From: Hyphomonas beringensis
GTDB lineage: Bacteria > Pseudomonadota > Alphaproteobacteria > Caulobacterales > Hyphomonadaceae
Assembly (NCBI RefSeq): GCF_000682755.1
Contig: NZ_AWFF01000001.1
Span: 62,001-126,000, forward strand
DNA: 64,000 bases
Reading direction: 5' to 3'
The notes beneath the pieces were generated by a model, which was not told the DNA's origin, made no database searches, and worked only from the letters and a program-made list of their open reading frames with translations. Below, piece by piece: positions 28,810 through 38,793 of this stretch. The position numbers were made by a program, and so were the translations under genes. How positions within the stretch are numbered: position 1 is the first letter of the stretch; each line of letters starts with the position of its first letter.

Positions 28810-30765
28810 ATGTTCCGACTTGTTATTTCTGCCTTTTTGCTCTTGTTGGTCGCAAGCCCCGCCATGGCTTGGGATAGCTTTCCCGCCACCTTCGGCGGGT
28901 ATAACTGCATGGGGAAAACGTCCAAGAAGGCGACGACCTGCATCCACCCTTCCAGCCGATACCTGAAATCCGAGGCCGGTCCCGTCGAGGTAAGTTACAA
29001 ACTGCTGCGGGCGCGTAATGCCAAGGATCTGAAGGCGCTCTTCGCCGCCCAGGGGCTTGATGAAGCAGCCATCGCGGCTGTGGCGGCCCGAAAGGGGCTT
29101 TCAGAAAAGGAGCTTGTCTCGAAACTGGTCGTGCGCGGCGTGGTAACGGTGGAAGGACAGCGCGAAATCCTGCCGCCAGTCTACCCCTATGTGTTTCCGA
29201 TTTCAGACAGGATTTTTCTGGTCAGGCGGTTTGACGACACCTACGGCCTGATAAACCTGAACGAGTCCCCCGCCGCCAAGCCCATCGACATCGCCTTCGA
29301 CGAGGTGATCGAACTGGACGAGTTCACGCTGAAACCCCTTCGCCTTGTTTTCAAGGGCCGATCCAATCAAGGCTATATGTGTTACACGATGATATCATCG
29401 GTCGACGGCAGTGTGACCCGGATAGACAATGTCGTTGGCGGCGCGTCAGACCCATCGCATTCATGGGCAACCATACGTGAAAACGCGCGGAAGGACTTTT
29501 GGGTATTCGGTCCGGAATATATCGGATTCAACGTGCGGATCGATCCGCAAACACCGGCGCACACGCCCGAGATAAATGCCGCCGACGCGCTCGTCATCGT
29601 GAACACCGATACCGGCTATATCGAGCGCATGGATACGCCCATGCAATGGATCCTTTTGCCGGACGAACACTACGAATGGCATAACGACCACTGGACCGCG
29701 ATGTACCAGGTTGGCGACGTGAAGGAGGGTCTCGAAATCTCAGGTCGTTCCATGTTGCTGCCCTATGACGAAACAGGCGCACCAATTGAATCTTCCTTCC
29801 AGGGCCAACCGCTGATCGGGATGGTGCCGTTCGTGCAGAATGAGAATAATTGGAAAAATGGCCTCATGGCCGGCGAGATATGGGCCCTGGCTTATGCAGA
29901 TGGCGATGATCTGACATTCCGCATGGTTGAGGCCTACAATTTTGATCTGGCCAATCCAACGCCGCCGTTGAATGAACTGGCGGAAGTCTCCGATATCTGG
30001 ATGGGTCGTTCTGACGAGGATGACGTCGAAAGCCTTCTCTCCGAGGAAGAGCGCGAGTCCAGTTTTGGCAGGACCGTGTTTGGCAAGCCGTTTCTCGCCG
30101 TGAAGGACATCAATCAATCCGCCGACGGCACCGGTGTGGCCTATAGTCTACCGGAATGGTCTGCGTTTGATATTCGCACGAACCCGATCAAGTACAGAAA
30201 CGTCACGACGATTATGTGGAACTCCGAGAATTCCTTCAGCGCAGCAGGCAAAAGCACAACGCCGCAGGAAGCGGTCAACGCACAGCATGTCAACACGATC
30301 AGGCAAGCTATATTCAACGCGCCGGGCGCGGTGGAAGCGCGAGCTGTCGCAGCGCTCGAACGTCAGAACGAGGAATATGTTGCAGAGGCGCACCGGATCA
30401 TGGCGGGCGCACAAAGCACGACGCGCGACAACGCAACGCTCCGGAAGGCTGCCCTGGTTTCAGGGGGCGACATCGTCTCCTTCTACTTCAACAAAAATCG
30501 CAACATGCCGGATGTGATCTTTGCCTCGAATGTCTGCGGGCAATTCGGAAACGACAGCAATGAATGCCTGACGGTGCTGCCATGGCTGAATACTTATTGG
30601 GCGGAGAAGGAACGTGATCGGCAGCGGGAACTCGAACGAAACGCAACGCGGGTCGCCAATGCTGAGGAAGAACGCCAACGGGCCATGACACGCGAAAGCT
30701 ATACCGGCCCCAAGAAGCCGGAAATCCAGTATTGCTGGAGCGAAAACGGCTTCTGGAATTGCTAG
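28810..30765 (+). CDS. Large exported protein of unknown function
   Basis: A 651-residue protein that I do not recognise. It has a clear signal peptide (cleavage after SPAMA), so it is periplasmic or secreted. No catalytic motif is apparent. The mature chain has Cys pairs near the N-terminus (YNCMG, TTCIH), in NVCGQFGNDSNECLT and at the very end (YCWSENGFWNC), which suggests disulfides. The middle is rich in aromatic and acidic residues with beta-strand-like alternation, and residues 600-635 are a charged helical stretch. It is transcribed alone, with a strong terminator behind it, and base composition is like the neighbours. Confidence 0.75.
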   Translation: MFRLVISAFLLLLVASPAMAWDSFPATFGGYNCMGKTSKKATTCIHPSSRYLKSEAGPVEVSYKLLRARNAKDLKALFAAQGLDEAAIAAVAARKGLSEKELVSKLVVRGVVTVEGQREILPPVYPYVFPISDRIFLVRRFDDTYGLINLNESPAAKPIDIAFDEVIELDEFTLKPLRLVFKGRSNQGYMCYTMISSVDGSVTRIDNVVGGASDPSHSWATIRENARKDFWVFGPEYIGFNVRIDPQTPAHTPEINAADALVIVNTDTGYIERMDTPMQWILLPDEHYEWHNDHWTAMYQVGDVKEGLEISGRSMLLPYDETGAPIESSFQGQPLIGMVPFVQNENNWKNGLMAGEIWALAYADGDDLTFRMVEAYNFDLANPTPPLNELAEVSDIWMGRSDEDDVESLLSEEERESSFGRTVFGKPFLAVKDINQSADGTGVAYSLPEWSAFDIRTNPIKYRNVTTIMWNSENSFSAAGKSTTPQEAVNAQHVNTIRQAIFNAPGAVEARAVAALERQNEEYVAEAHRIMAGAQSTTRDNATLRKAALVSGGDIVSFYFNKNRNMPDVIFASNVCGQFGNDSNECLTVLPWLNTYWAEKERDRQRELERNATRVANAEEERQRAMTRESYTGPKKPEIQYCWSENGFWNC

Positions 30766-30774
30766 ACTGAATCA

Positions 30775-30806
30775 AAAAAGGCCGCACCTTCCGGCGCGGC
30801 CCTTAA
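30775..30806. terminator. Bidirectional rho-independent terminator between the orphan gene and ndk
   Basis: GGCCGC (30780-30785) pairs with GCGGCC (30796-30801) around a 10-base loop. It is preceded by AAAAAA and followed by CTTAAAAA, so the minus-strand transcript (ndk) gets a good U-tail and the plus strand a weak one. Confidence 0.75.
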
Positions 30807-30833
30807 AAATCTCACCTGCCCGAAGGCAGAACC

Positions 30834-31256
30834 TTAGCCGACGATCTCGGCTTCGGAGAAGAACTGGGCGATCTCGATCGCAGCGTTCTCTTCAGAGTCC
30901 GAACCGTGGACAGAGTTTTCGCCGATGGATTTCGCGAACAGTTTGCGGACCGTGCCGTCAGCGGCTTCTTCCGGGTTCGTTGCGCCCATCACTTCGCGGT
31001 GTGCGGCAACGGCGTTTTCGCCTTCCAGAACCTGCACGACAACCGGGCCGGAGGTCATGAATTCAACCAGTTCACCAAAGAACGGACGCTCGCGGTGAAC
31101 GCCATAGAAGCGCTCGGCCTGCTCTTGCGTCATGCGAATACGGCGCTGGGCGATGATGCGCAGGCCGGCTTTTTCGAAGACGGCATTGATGGCGCCGGTC
31201 AGGTTACGCTCGGTGGCGTCAGGCTTGATGATGGAAAAGGTACGCTGCACAGCCAT
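30834..31256 (-). CDS. ndk: Nucleoside diphosphate kinase
   Basis: A 140-residue kinase that exchanges gamma-phosphates among nucleoside triphosphates. It starts with [11 protein letters not shown] and has the phosphohistidine His117 in NSVHGSDS. The start at 31256 has AGGAAG about nine bases upstream; the extension to 31328 is not supported. Monocistronic. Confidence 0.97.
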   Translation of the reverse strand: MAVQRTFSIIKPDATERNLTGAINAVFEKAGLRIIAQRRIRMTQEQAERFYGVHRERPFFGELVEFMTSGPVVVQVLEGENAVAAHREVMGATNPEEAADGTVRKLFAKSIGENSVHGSDSEENAAIEIAQFFSEAEIVG

Positions 31257-31400
31257 GATGACTTCCTGTTTATGGGGGAAACTGTTTCTCGCGGGCCTAT
31301 AACCGGGCCCACTCGCCGGGGCAAGCATGGAAGGCGGCTCTTGCGCAGATCGGTTCTGCGGCCTAGGGCGATCCCTGTAACAGTTTCAAGGATTTCGCGG

Positions 31401-31733
31401 ATGAGCACGCTTCCCCCCTGCCCCAAATGTGGCTCCGAGTTCACCTATGAAGACGGCGCGCTGCTGATCTGCCCGGAATGCGCCCATGAATGGAGCGCCA
31501 CGGAATCGGAAGATACCGGAAGCGGCATCAAGGACTCCAATGGCAACCCGCTCGCCGATGGCGACTCGGTTGTCGTGATCAAGGATCTGAAGGTCAAAGG
31601 CAGCTCGCTCGTCGTGAAACGCGGCACCAAGGTGAAAAACATCCGCCTCGTCGACGGCGACCACGACATTGACTGCAAGATTGACGGCATCGGCCAGATG
31701 AGCCTCAAGTCCGAGTTCGTGAAGAAGGCGTAG
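31401..31733 (+). CDS. yjdM: YjdM/PhnA-family zinc-ribbon protein
   Basis: A 110-residue cytoplasmic protein with an N-terminal zinc ribbon (CPKCGSEF...CPECAHEW) and a conserved C-terminal domain ([23 protein letters not shown]). It matches YjdM, formerly called PhnA. It is not phosphonoacetate hydrolase and its function is unclear. The start at 31401 matches the family; a longer in-frame extension reads through the antisense of ndk. Divergent from ndk and convergent with holC, five bases apart. Confidence 0.9.
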   Translation: MSTLPPCPKCGSEFTYEDGALLICPECAHEWSATESEDTGSGIKDSNGNPLADGDSVVVIKDLKVKGSSLVVKRGTKVKNIRLVDGDHDIDCKIDGIGQMSLKSEFVKKA

Positions 31734-31737
31734 GCAG

Positions 31738-32211
31738 CTATTTTCCGGCTTCGTTCCAGCCACCACTTGATGTCTGCTGGAAATAGCGCGTCACAAGGCC
31801 AGCATCCTTGGCGGCCTTGAATTGCTGGCGGGCGAGACTGCGCGTGTCATGGTCGCCATCATCGAACATGACCATGCAGCGCGTGTAAGGCGCATCAACC
31901 GGCGCCGTGGTTCCATCCATCAGGAACAGAGCATTGGCGGTGTTCACATTCTCCACCTTGTCGGCCAGCAGAATGGGCTGGCGCGAAGCATCGAGGCCCG
32001 GCGCTTCGGCCTGGCCATGAGGCAGGAAGGTCCGCTCGTCAAAGGTCCATAGGAAGGCGTCGAGCGCAGCCCGGCGCTCAGGATTCGGGCTGACGGCCAG
32101 AACCCGCCAGCCCACCTCCAGGCATTTCTGCATGAGCGGCGCCGCAGCCTGCTCCAGCGTAGTGCGGGAGAGATGGTAGAACCACCATTCCGGCTTTGGC
32201 GCCTCAGTCAT
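31738..32211 (-). CDS. holC: DNA polymerase III chi subunit
   Basis: A 157-residue clamp-loader accessory protein that links the replisome to SSB. Family features: WWFYHLSRTTLEQAAAPLMQ at the N-terminus, the DAFLWTFDERTFLPHG block and VMFDDGD near the C-terminus. It starts five bases after the pepA stop; the pepA-holC pair is common in proteobacteria. Confidence 0.92.
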   Translation of the reverse strand: MTEAPKPEWWFYHLSRTTLEQAAAPLMQKCLEVGWRVLAVSPNPERRAALDAFLWTFDERTFLPHGQAEAPGLDASRQPILLADKVENVNTANALFLMDGTTAPVDAPYTRCMVMFDDGDHDTRSLARQQFKAAKDAGLVTRYFQQTSSGGWNEAGK

Positions 32212-32216
32212 ACTAA

Positions 32217-33683
32217 TCAGCTTTCGTAATTGTCAGCGATCCAGCGATCCAGCAGGCGCGGACCGAAGCCGGATGCCCAGCTGACATCGAAGGCCGCTTT
32301 CTCGCCCTCAACCCAGGCCACACCGGCAATGTCGATGTGCGCCCATTTCACGCCATCCTTCACAAAGCGCTTCAGGAATTGCGCCGCCGTGATGGAACCC
32401 GCCGCACGGCCGCCAATATTGCGCATGTCCGCGAATTTGGACTTCAGAAGCGCGTCATATTCCGGGCCCAGCGGCAGGCGCCAGACGCGCTCGCCTTCGG
32501 CCTGGCCAGCCTTGGACAACTCGTCCGCCAGATCGTCGCTGGCGGTGAAAAGGCCGGCATGATGGTGGCCGAGGGAAATCACGATTGCGCCGGTCAGAGT
32601 CGCAAGGTCAATCATGGCTTTCGGCTTGAAATGCTCCTGCGCATACCAGAGCACATCGCACAGAACGAGACGGCCTTCGGCGTCAGTGTTCTGCACTTCG
32701 ATGGTCTGGCCAGACGCGGACTTCAGAATGTCACCCGGGCGGATCGCATTTCCGTCCGGCATATTCTCGACCAGGCCAACCAGGCCGATGACATTGACCT
32801 TCGCCTTACGCTCGGCGAGCGCGCGGATCGTGCCGGTCACAGCCGCTGCGCCGCCCATATCACCGCGCATGTCTTCCATGCCTGGCCCAGGCTTCAGGGA
32901 GATGCCACCCGTATCGAAGCAGACGCCCTTGCCGATCAGGATCACCGGATCATCGCCTTCCGCGCCGCCCATCCATTTCATGATGCCGAGCTGGCTTTCC
33001 TTCGCGCTGCCCTGGCCGACGCCCAGCATGGAGTTCATGCCCAGCTTGGCGAGCTGCTCTTCGCCGAGCACTTCGACTTCAACACCAAGATCGCTCATGT
33101 CTTTCAGCCGGCCCGCAAAGGAAGCCGGATAGAGGTCGTTCGGCGGCAGATTTACCAGGGTCCGCGCCAGCATGGTGCCTTCGGCGCCAGCGTTCAGAGG
33201 CTCAAACGCTTTTTCAGCGGCGGCAACATCATCAACGATGAAGGTGACGCTTTCCAGAGTCGGCTTCTGATCATCTTTCAGCTTGGTGAAATAGTCATCA
33301 AACCGGTAGGCCGCGAGCTTCGCGCCGACTGCCATACGCGCTGCATCTTCAGCGGAAGCGGCATGAATGGCGAGAGATTTAAAGCCGCTGCCGGAGTGGG
33401 ACTTGTAAAGATTGGCGCCCAGGCCTTCCAGAACACGCGCATCGCGCTTGTCTGTCTTGCCACCACCAATCAGCACAGCCCGGCGGGTGTCACTGCCTTT
33501 CGGCATCACGATGAGAGATTGCTGATCTTTCTTGCCGGAAAAGCGACTGCCTTCCATGGCTTCTGCCAGCAGGTCGCCTGAGGCAGTATTCAAATCAGCT
33601 GCCGCAGCAGGCAAACCGCCGTCCTCATCAACGATAAAGGCAACGATCTCGGCTTTGGCATTGTCTGCGAATGTGATTTTCAT
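32217..33683 (-). CDS. pepA: Leucyl aminopeptidase (cytosol aminopeptidase, M17)
   Basis: A 488-residue dizinc aminopeptidase. The N-terminal domain is less conserved. The catalytic domain has ILIGKGVCFDTGGISLKPG with the metal ligands Lys and Asp, and the signature NTDAEGRL. E. coli PepA also binds DNA at cer sites and carAB, but nothing here shows that role. The start at 33683 has GGAGAA about 10 bases upstream. Upstream it is divergent from lptF; holC follows. Confidence 0.95.
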   Translation of the reverse strand: MKITFADNAKAEIVAFIVDEDGGLPAAAADLNTASGDLLAEAMEGSRFSGKKDQQSLIVMPKGSDTRRAVLIGGGKTDKRDARVLEGLGANLYKSHSGSGFKSLAIHAASAEDAARMAVGAKLAAYRFDDYFTKLKDDQKPTLESVTFIVDDVAAAEKAFEPLNAGAEGTMLARTLVNLPPNDLYPASFAGRLKDMSDLGVEVEVLGEEQLAKLGMNSMLGVGQGSAKESQLGIMKWMGGAEGDDPVILIGKGVCFDTGGISLKPGPGMEDMRGDMGGAAAVTGTIRALAERKAKVNVIGLVGLVENMPDGNAIRPGDILKSASGQTIEVQNTDAEGRLVLCDVLWYAQEHFKPKAMIDLATLTGAIVISLGHHHAGLFTASDDLADELSKAGQAEGERVWRLPLGPEYDALLKSKFADMRNIGGRAAGSITAAQFLKRFVKDGVKWAHIDIAGVAWVEGEKAAFDVSWASGFGPRLLDRWIADNYES

Positions 33684-33799
33684 ATGCGGATTCTCCATTT
33701 GCAGCGGAAACTAAACGTCGACGCGCGCAGCGCAACTCGTTAGCTAGGGAAATATCACCCGTTTCTGAAGGATTCTGCGAAAAGCCTGCCTTACGCCCT

Positions 33800-34942
33800 A
33801 TGACCAAAGTCCAGACATATCTGTTTTTCGAAGTCCTGAGGGCTGTGGTCATCATTGTCGGTGGGCTGTCCATGCTTGCCCTTCTCGCGCAGGGCCTCTC
33901 GCGGACCGACCTGATTCTGGAGAACCGCCAGTCCGCGGCCACCTACTTCTACATTGTCATGCTGGGCGCACCGCAGATCATTGCCTTGTTGCTGCCGCTC
34001 GCTTTGTTCGTGGCCAGCGTCTGGTCCCTCAATCGCATTCACAAGGATAGCGAGATCGTCGTCGCTCAGGCCGCCGGCATGACCCGCTGGCAGGTCGCCT
34101 CGCCGCTGATCCGCCTCGCCGTCATCTGCGCAATTGCCCATTTAACCGTCAATCTGTGGGTCCAGCCGCTGGCACAGCGCGCGATGCGGGAAACCGTCGC
34201 GACAGCGCGGGCGGACCTGGCTGCCGCCTTGATCCGGCCCGGCCAGTTTACCAATAATGGCGGTCAGCTGACCTTCTATGCTCGTGAACAGGTGGGCGGC
34301 GAGCTGAGAGGCGTGCTGATCTCCGACATGACGGACGCAGAACACCCGACAGACATTCTGGCCCGCAGCGCGGCGCTAATCGAAGTGGACGGCAAGCCGA
34401 CCCTTCTTCTGCGCGATGCGACTAGCCAGCAACTGGACGAGAACGAGCAGCTTTCCATTCTGGAGTTTGACCAGTATTTGTTCGATCTCAGCGAGTTCAT
34501 GAAGGAGGAATCAGACCTCGTGCTGAAAGCCTCCGACAAATACCTCTACGAACTCTTTTTCGTGGACCGGACCAATTATTTCGAACTGAAAGAAGCCGAT
34601 GCCTTCCTGGCAGAGGCAAATAGCCGAATGACCACGCCGCTGCTGAATATCGTCATGGTCCTTCTGGCAATCTATGCCGTGCTGGGCGGCGATTTCAGCC
34701 GAAAGGGCTACAGCCGCCGGATCGGCTATGCGACAGGCGGCGCCATTGGCATTCTGATTGTGCAGCTTGTCCTACAGTCTCAGGCGGCGAGTGACCCGGC
34801 GCTGAATATCCTGCAGTGGCTGGCGCCGTTGTCAGCGATTGGTTTGCTCAGCTACATCTATTTTGGGCGCGGCAGGCATCTGGGCAAAATCGAACGCCCG
34901 CATATTGATCTGTTCCGCGGCGCAGGAGGCGCGGCCAGCTGA
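33800..34942 (+). CDS. lptF: LPS export ABC transporter permease LptF
   Basis: A 380-residue inner-membrane permease of the LptB2FG exporter that extracts LPS and passes it to LptC. It has three N-terminal membrane segments, a periplasmic beta-jellyroll region (about residues 130-260) and three C-terminal segments (ending LSAIGLLSYIYFG). The coupling-helix region HKDSEIVVAQAAGMTRWQ is conserved. It overlaps lptG by one base. Confidence 0.93.
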   Translation: MTKVQTYLFFEVLRAVVIIVGGLSMLALLAQGLSRTDLILENRQSAATYFYIVMLGAPQIIALLLPLALFVASVWSLNRIHKDSEIVVAQAAGMTRWQVASPLIRLAVICAIAHLTVNLWVQPLAQRAMRETVATARADLAAALIRPGQFTNNGGQLTFYAREQVGGELRGVLISDMTDAEHPTDILARSAALIEVDGKPTLLLRDATSQQLDENEQLSILEFDQYLFDLSEFMKEESDLVLKASDKYLYELFFVDRTNYFELKEADAFLAEANSRMTTPLLNIVMVLLAIYAVLGGDFSRKGYSRRIGYATGGAIGILIVQLVLQSQAASDPALNILQWLAPLSAIGLLSYIYFGRGRHLGKIERPHIDLFRGAGGAAS

Positions 34943-36063
34943 TGCCCCTGTTTTCCCGTATTCAGTTTTACATTCTGAAAGAGTGCCTGACCGGACTTGC
35001 CCTTGTGCTGGGCATCCTGCTGCTGGCGATCCTGATGATCGATGTGGTGGAGCAGCTGCGGACGGTCGGCGGCGATGTCTCACTCAGCATTCTCGGCGCG
35101 GTGCGCCTGTCCCTGATGAAGCTGCCCCAGATTGTCGAGCAGACGCTGCCCTTTGCCTTGCTGGTTGCGTCCATGATGGCTTTCACGCGCCTGAACCGCC
35201 GCTCCGAACTGTCGATCATCCGCGCGAGTGGTATTTCCGCCTGGCGCTTCCTGACCCCGGTCATGGTGCTTGGACTTTTCATGGGCCTGTTCACGATGAT
35301 GGTGCTGAACCCCTTCGCCGCACGCCTGACGGAATCCTTCGAGATGACCCGCGACCGCCTGCTGAATGAAGGCCGGCCCACGCTTTCGGTCTCCGATACC
35401 GGCATCTGGCTGCGCCAGGGTGATGAAACGAACCAGATCGTGATCCATGCCAAGCGCGTGGAAGAAGGCGGCGTGAACCTTCAAGATGTGAAGATGATCC
35501 AGGAGGAGCGCCTCTACGCCAATGGGCGCCCGACCAATGATTTCGCCTTTGCCCGCCGCATTGATGCCGACCGGGCGATCCTGCGTGATGGCTTCTGGCA
35601 GCTGGAAGGCGTGGTGGAGAACATCCCTAACCAGCCGACAGAGCGCAAAGCCAATCTGGCCATTCCGACAACGCTGGATGCCAGCACGCTGCTCGACAAG
35701 TTTGCTTCGCCCAACACGATCGGCTTCTGGGACCTTCCCCATTTCGTGCGCCAGACCCAGGCAGCGGGCCTGGATGCCTCGCGCTACAAAATGCAGCTCA
35801 GCGCGCTTCTGGCCCTTCCGGCATTGTTTGTGGCGATGGCCCTGATCGGCGCGGTGGTTTGTCTGCGTCTTCAGCGCATGGGCGGCAATTCCCAGCTGCT
35901 GGCCATCGGATCACTTGCAGCTGTGGGACTGTATTTCTTTACCCAATTCTCTTCCAGCCTGGGAGCGACCGGCGCCGCGCCTCCTATAGTGGCTGCTTGG
36001 AGTCCGCCGTTATTTGTCTTGTTCTGTACCCTCACCTACATCGCCTACAAAGAAGACGGCTGA
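34942..36063 (+). CDS. lptG: LPS export ABC transporter permease LptG
   Basis: A 373-residue partner of LptF with the same 3+3 membrane layout and periplasmic domain. RRSELSIIRASGISAWR is the conserved coupling-helix region. Start and lptF stop share one base. In most alphaproteobacteria lptD follows; here topA follows after 67 bases, and lptD is at the far right end of the window. Confidence 0.93.
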   Translation: MPLFSRIQFYILKECLTGLALVLGILLLAILMIDVVEQLRTVGGDVSLSILGAVRLSLMKLPQIVEQTLPFALLVASMMAFTRLNRRSELSIIRASGISAWRFLTPVMVLGLFMGLFTMMVLNPFAARLTESFEMTRDRLLNEGRPTLSVSDTGIWLRQGDETNQIVIHAKRVEEGGVNLQDVKMIQEERLYANGRPTNDFAFARRIDADRAILRDGFWQLEGVVENIPNQPTERKANLAIPTTLDASTLLDKFASPNTIGFWDLPHFVRQTQAAGLDASRYKMQLSALLALPALFVAMALIGAVVCLRLQRMGGNSQLLAIGSLAAVGLYFFTQFSSSLGATGAAPPIVAAWSPPLFVLFCTLTYIAYKEDG

Positions 36064-36130
36064 TCACAGCACGGCCTTGACAGCCCACGTCTCCGCCCCC
36101 CATCTCTCGCCGCCTTAAAGAGGTAAGCGC

Positions 36131-38731
36131 ATGAAACTTGTTGTCGTCGAGTCGCCCGCCAAGGCAAAAACCATCAATAAATACCTCGGCAAGGACTATA
36201 AGGTCCTGGCGTCGTACGGCCATATCCGCGATCTGCCCTCTAAGAACGGGTCGGTGGACCCGGACAATGATTTCGAAATGATCTGGGAGGCGGATTCCAA
36301 ATCGTCCAAGCGAATCTCCGAAATCGCCTCCGCGCTGAAGGAAGCCGACACGCTTATTCTCGCGACCGACCCGGATCGCGAAGGAGAGGCCATTTCCTGG
36401 CACCTGGTCGAAGCCTTGCGCAAGCGCCGCGCCCTGAAGAAGGACACGCCGGTCGAGCGCGTCGTCTTCAACGCCATCACCAAGAACGCCGTGACCACTG
36501 CGATGGAGCACCCTCGCCAGATCGACGCCGAGCTGGTGGACGCCTATCTCGCCCGCCGCGCGCTGGATTATCTGGTCGGCTTCAACCTGTCGCCGGTGCT
36601 GTGGCGCAAGCTGCCCGGCAGCCGCTCGGCTGGTCGCGTTCAGTCTGTGGCGCTGCGCATTGTCTGCGATCGCGAGAATGAGATTGAGCTCTTCAAGCCT
36701 GAGGAATACTGGAACGTGCTGGCCAGTCTGCGCGCGCCGGACGGGACGGATTTCGAAACCCGCCTCTACAGCCTGGATGGCGAGACGCTGAAGAAATTCA
36801 CGCTCGGCAACAAGGGCGACGCCGACAAGGCGCTGGAGATCGTGCGCGGCGGTGGCTATTCCGTCAGCTCGGTTGAGGCAAAGCCGGTCAAACGCAACCC
36901 GCCGCCGCCCTTCATTACGTCCACGCTTCAGCAGGAGGCCTCCCGCAAGCTGGGCTTCACGGCCAAGCGTACCATGCAGGCTGCCCAGAAGCTCTACGAG
37001 GAAGGCCGCATCACCTATATGCGGACCGATGGCGTGAACATGGCCGAGGAAGCCTATGTGGCTGCCCGCTCCATGATCCAGTCGAATTATGGCGCGCGGT
37101 ATCTTCCGGAAAAGACACGCCGCTATTCTTCAAAGGCGAAGAATGCGCAGGAGGCTCACGAAGCCATCCGCCCGACCAATTTCGACCTGCGCCCGGAAGA
37201 GTATCATGGCGATGGAGATCTGAAGAAGCTCTACACGCTGGTCTGGCGCCGTGCAGTCGCCTCGCAAATGGAAACCGCCCGCTTTGAGCGTACAACCATC
37301 GACCTGACCTCCAAGGACAAGCGCGCTGTTCTACGCGCGACCGGCCAGGTTCTGGTGTTTGATGGCTATATCAAGCTCTACACAGAAGGCCGCGACGAGG
37401 GTGATGACGGCGACGATGCCGAGAACCGCCTGCCGAAAATGCAGGAAGGCCAGCATGCCGATTTGCTGAAGGCCGACGCGACACAGCACTTCACCACGCC
37501 GCCGCCGCGCTACACCGAAGCCTCGCTGGTCAAGAAGCTGGAAGAGCTCGGAATCGGCCGCCCGTCGACCTATGCTTCCACGCTGTCGACGCTGGAAGAC
37601 CGCGGCTATGTGCGCCTGGAAAAGAAACAGCTGATCCCCGAAGACAAGGGCCGCCTCGTGACGGCGTTCCTTGAGAACTTCTTCCAGCGCTATGTGGAGT
37701 ATGACTTCACTGCCGGCCTGGAAGAGAAGCTGGACATCATCTCTGACGGCAAGCTCGACTGGAAAACCTTCCTGAAGGAGTTCTGGCAGCAATTCATTTC
37801 CGATGTCGACCAGACGAAAGACCTGCGCGTTTCTGAAGTGCTGGATGTTCTGAACGAGGAACTCGGCGCCTATGTGTTCCCGCGCCAGGATGCCGATGGC
37901 AATCCGGTCGAGAATCCGCGTCAGTGCCCACTCTGCAAAGAGGGTGAGCTGTCGATGAAGCTCGGCCGCTATGGCGCGTTTGTCGGCTGCTCCCGTCACC
38001 CGGAGTGCAAATATACGCGGCAATTCTCCGCCACGGGCGAGCAAAGCGCGATCAATCCGGATGGCGAGGAACTGGGCATCCACCCGGAAACGGGCCAGAC
38101 CGTGTTCCTCAAGACCGGCCGCTTTGGCCCCTATGTCGAGATGGCAACGGACGACAAGCCGAAGCGTGCTTCGCTAACCAAGGCCGAGAAGGAAAACCCG
38201 CAGGCCCTGACACTGGACCGCGCCGTAGAGCTGCTCTCCCTGCCCCGCGAAGTCGGCAAGCACCCGGAAGATGGCGAGCCGATCCTGGCGAATTTCGGTC
38301 GCTTCGGCCCTTATGTTCAGCACGGCAAGACCTATGCGAACCTGAAAGACCCGAATGATGTCTTCACCATCGGCCTGAACCATGCGGTCACGCTGATCGC
38401 AGACAAGAAGGCCAAGGGCGCAGCCCGCGGCGCGGCGACGGCGCTCAAATCCCTGGGCGATCACCCGGATGGTGGTGCAATCGAGGTCTTCGAAGGCCGC
38501 TATGGCCCTTATGTGAAGCATGGCAAGACCAACGCCACTCTGCCCAAGGATGTGACGCCGGATACGGTGACGCTGGAACAGGCCATCGAGCTGATCAACG
38601 CGAAGGCAGCCAAAGGCGGCAAGAAGAAAGCCCCGGCGAAGAAAGCTGCCGCCAAGAAGCCTGCGGCAAAGAAAAAGGCCCCCGCGAAGAAAAAACCGGC
38701 GGCGAAAAAGGACTCAAATCCGGAAGGGTAA
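36131..38731 (+). CDS. topA: DNA topoisomerase I
   Basis: An 866-residue type IA topoisomerase that relaxes negative supercoils. It has the TOPRIM domain (VVVESPAKAKTINKYLG, ATDPDREGE), active-site Tyr296 in GRITYMRTDG, one zinc ribbon (CPLCKEGEL...GCSRHPEC), three C-terminal DNA-binding repeats of the pattern GRFGPYV(K/E/Q)HGKT, and a Lys/Ala-rich tail. AGAGG lies about 10 bases before the ATG. An AT-rich insert separates it from rnr. In many relatives dprA precedes topA; here lptG does. Confidence 0.96.
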   Translation: MKLVVVESPAKAKTINKYLGKDYKVLASYGHIRDLPSKNGSVDPDNDFEMIWEADSKSSKRISEIASALKEADTLILATDPDREGEAISWHLVEALRKRRALKKDTPVERVVFNAITKNAVTTAMEHPRQIDAELVDAYLARRALDYLVGFNLSPVLWRKLPGSRSAGRVQSVALRIVCDRENEIELFKPEEYWNVLASLRAPDGTDFETRLYSLDGETLKKFTLGNKGDADKALEIVRGGGYSVSSVEAKPVKRNPPPPFITSTLQQEASRKLGFTAKRTMQAAQKLYEEGRITYMRTDGVNMAEEAYVAARSMIQSNYGARYLPEKTRRYSSKAKNAQEAHEAIRPTNFDLRPEEYHGDGDLKKLYTLVWRRAVASQMETARFERTTIDLTSKDKRAVLRATGQVLVFDGYIKLYTEGRDEGDDGDDAENRLPKMQEGQHADLLKADATQHFTTPPPRYTEASLVKKLEELGIGRPSTYASTLSTLEDRGYVRLEKKQLIPEDKGRLVTAFLENFFQRYVEYDFTAGLEEKLDIISDGKLDWKTFLKEFWQQFISDVDQTKDLRVSEVLDVLNEELGAYVFPRQDADGNPVENPRQCPLCKEGELSMKLGRYGAFVGCSRHPECKYTRQFSATGEQSAINPDGEELGIHPETGQTVFLKTGRFGPYVEMATDDKPKRASLTKAEKENPQALTLDRAVELLSLPREVGKHPEDGEPILANFGRFGPYVQHGKTYANLKDPNDVFTIGLNHAVTLIADKKAKGAARGAATALKSLGDHPDGGAIEVFEGRYGPYVKHGKTNATLPKDVTPDTVTLEQAIELINAKAAKGGKKKAPAKKAAAKKPAAKKKAPAKKKPAAKKDSNPEG

Positions 38732-38793
38732 GCAAAGCAATCAGCTTGATTCAGTTCGCATACACGGGCAATATCCCTACCTAGGGAGGCCTA

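Noticed and set aside
32337-33581. A 414-residue plus-strand open frame opposite pepA
   Set aside because: Shadow of a clearly identified M17 aminopeptidase; no ribosome site and no family pattern.
38600-38731. Lys/Ala-rich repeats at the end of topA as an insertion or repeat array
   Set aside because: This is a typical low-complexity basic tail found in many alphaproteobacterial topoisomerases.
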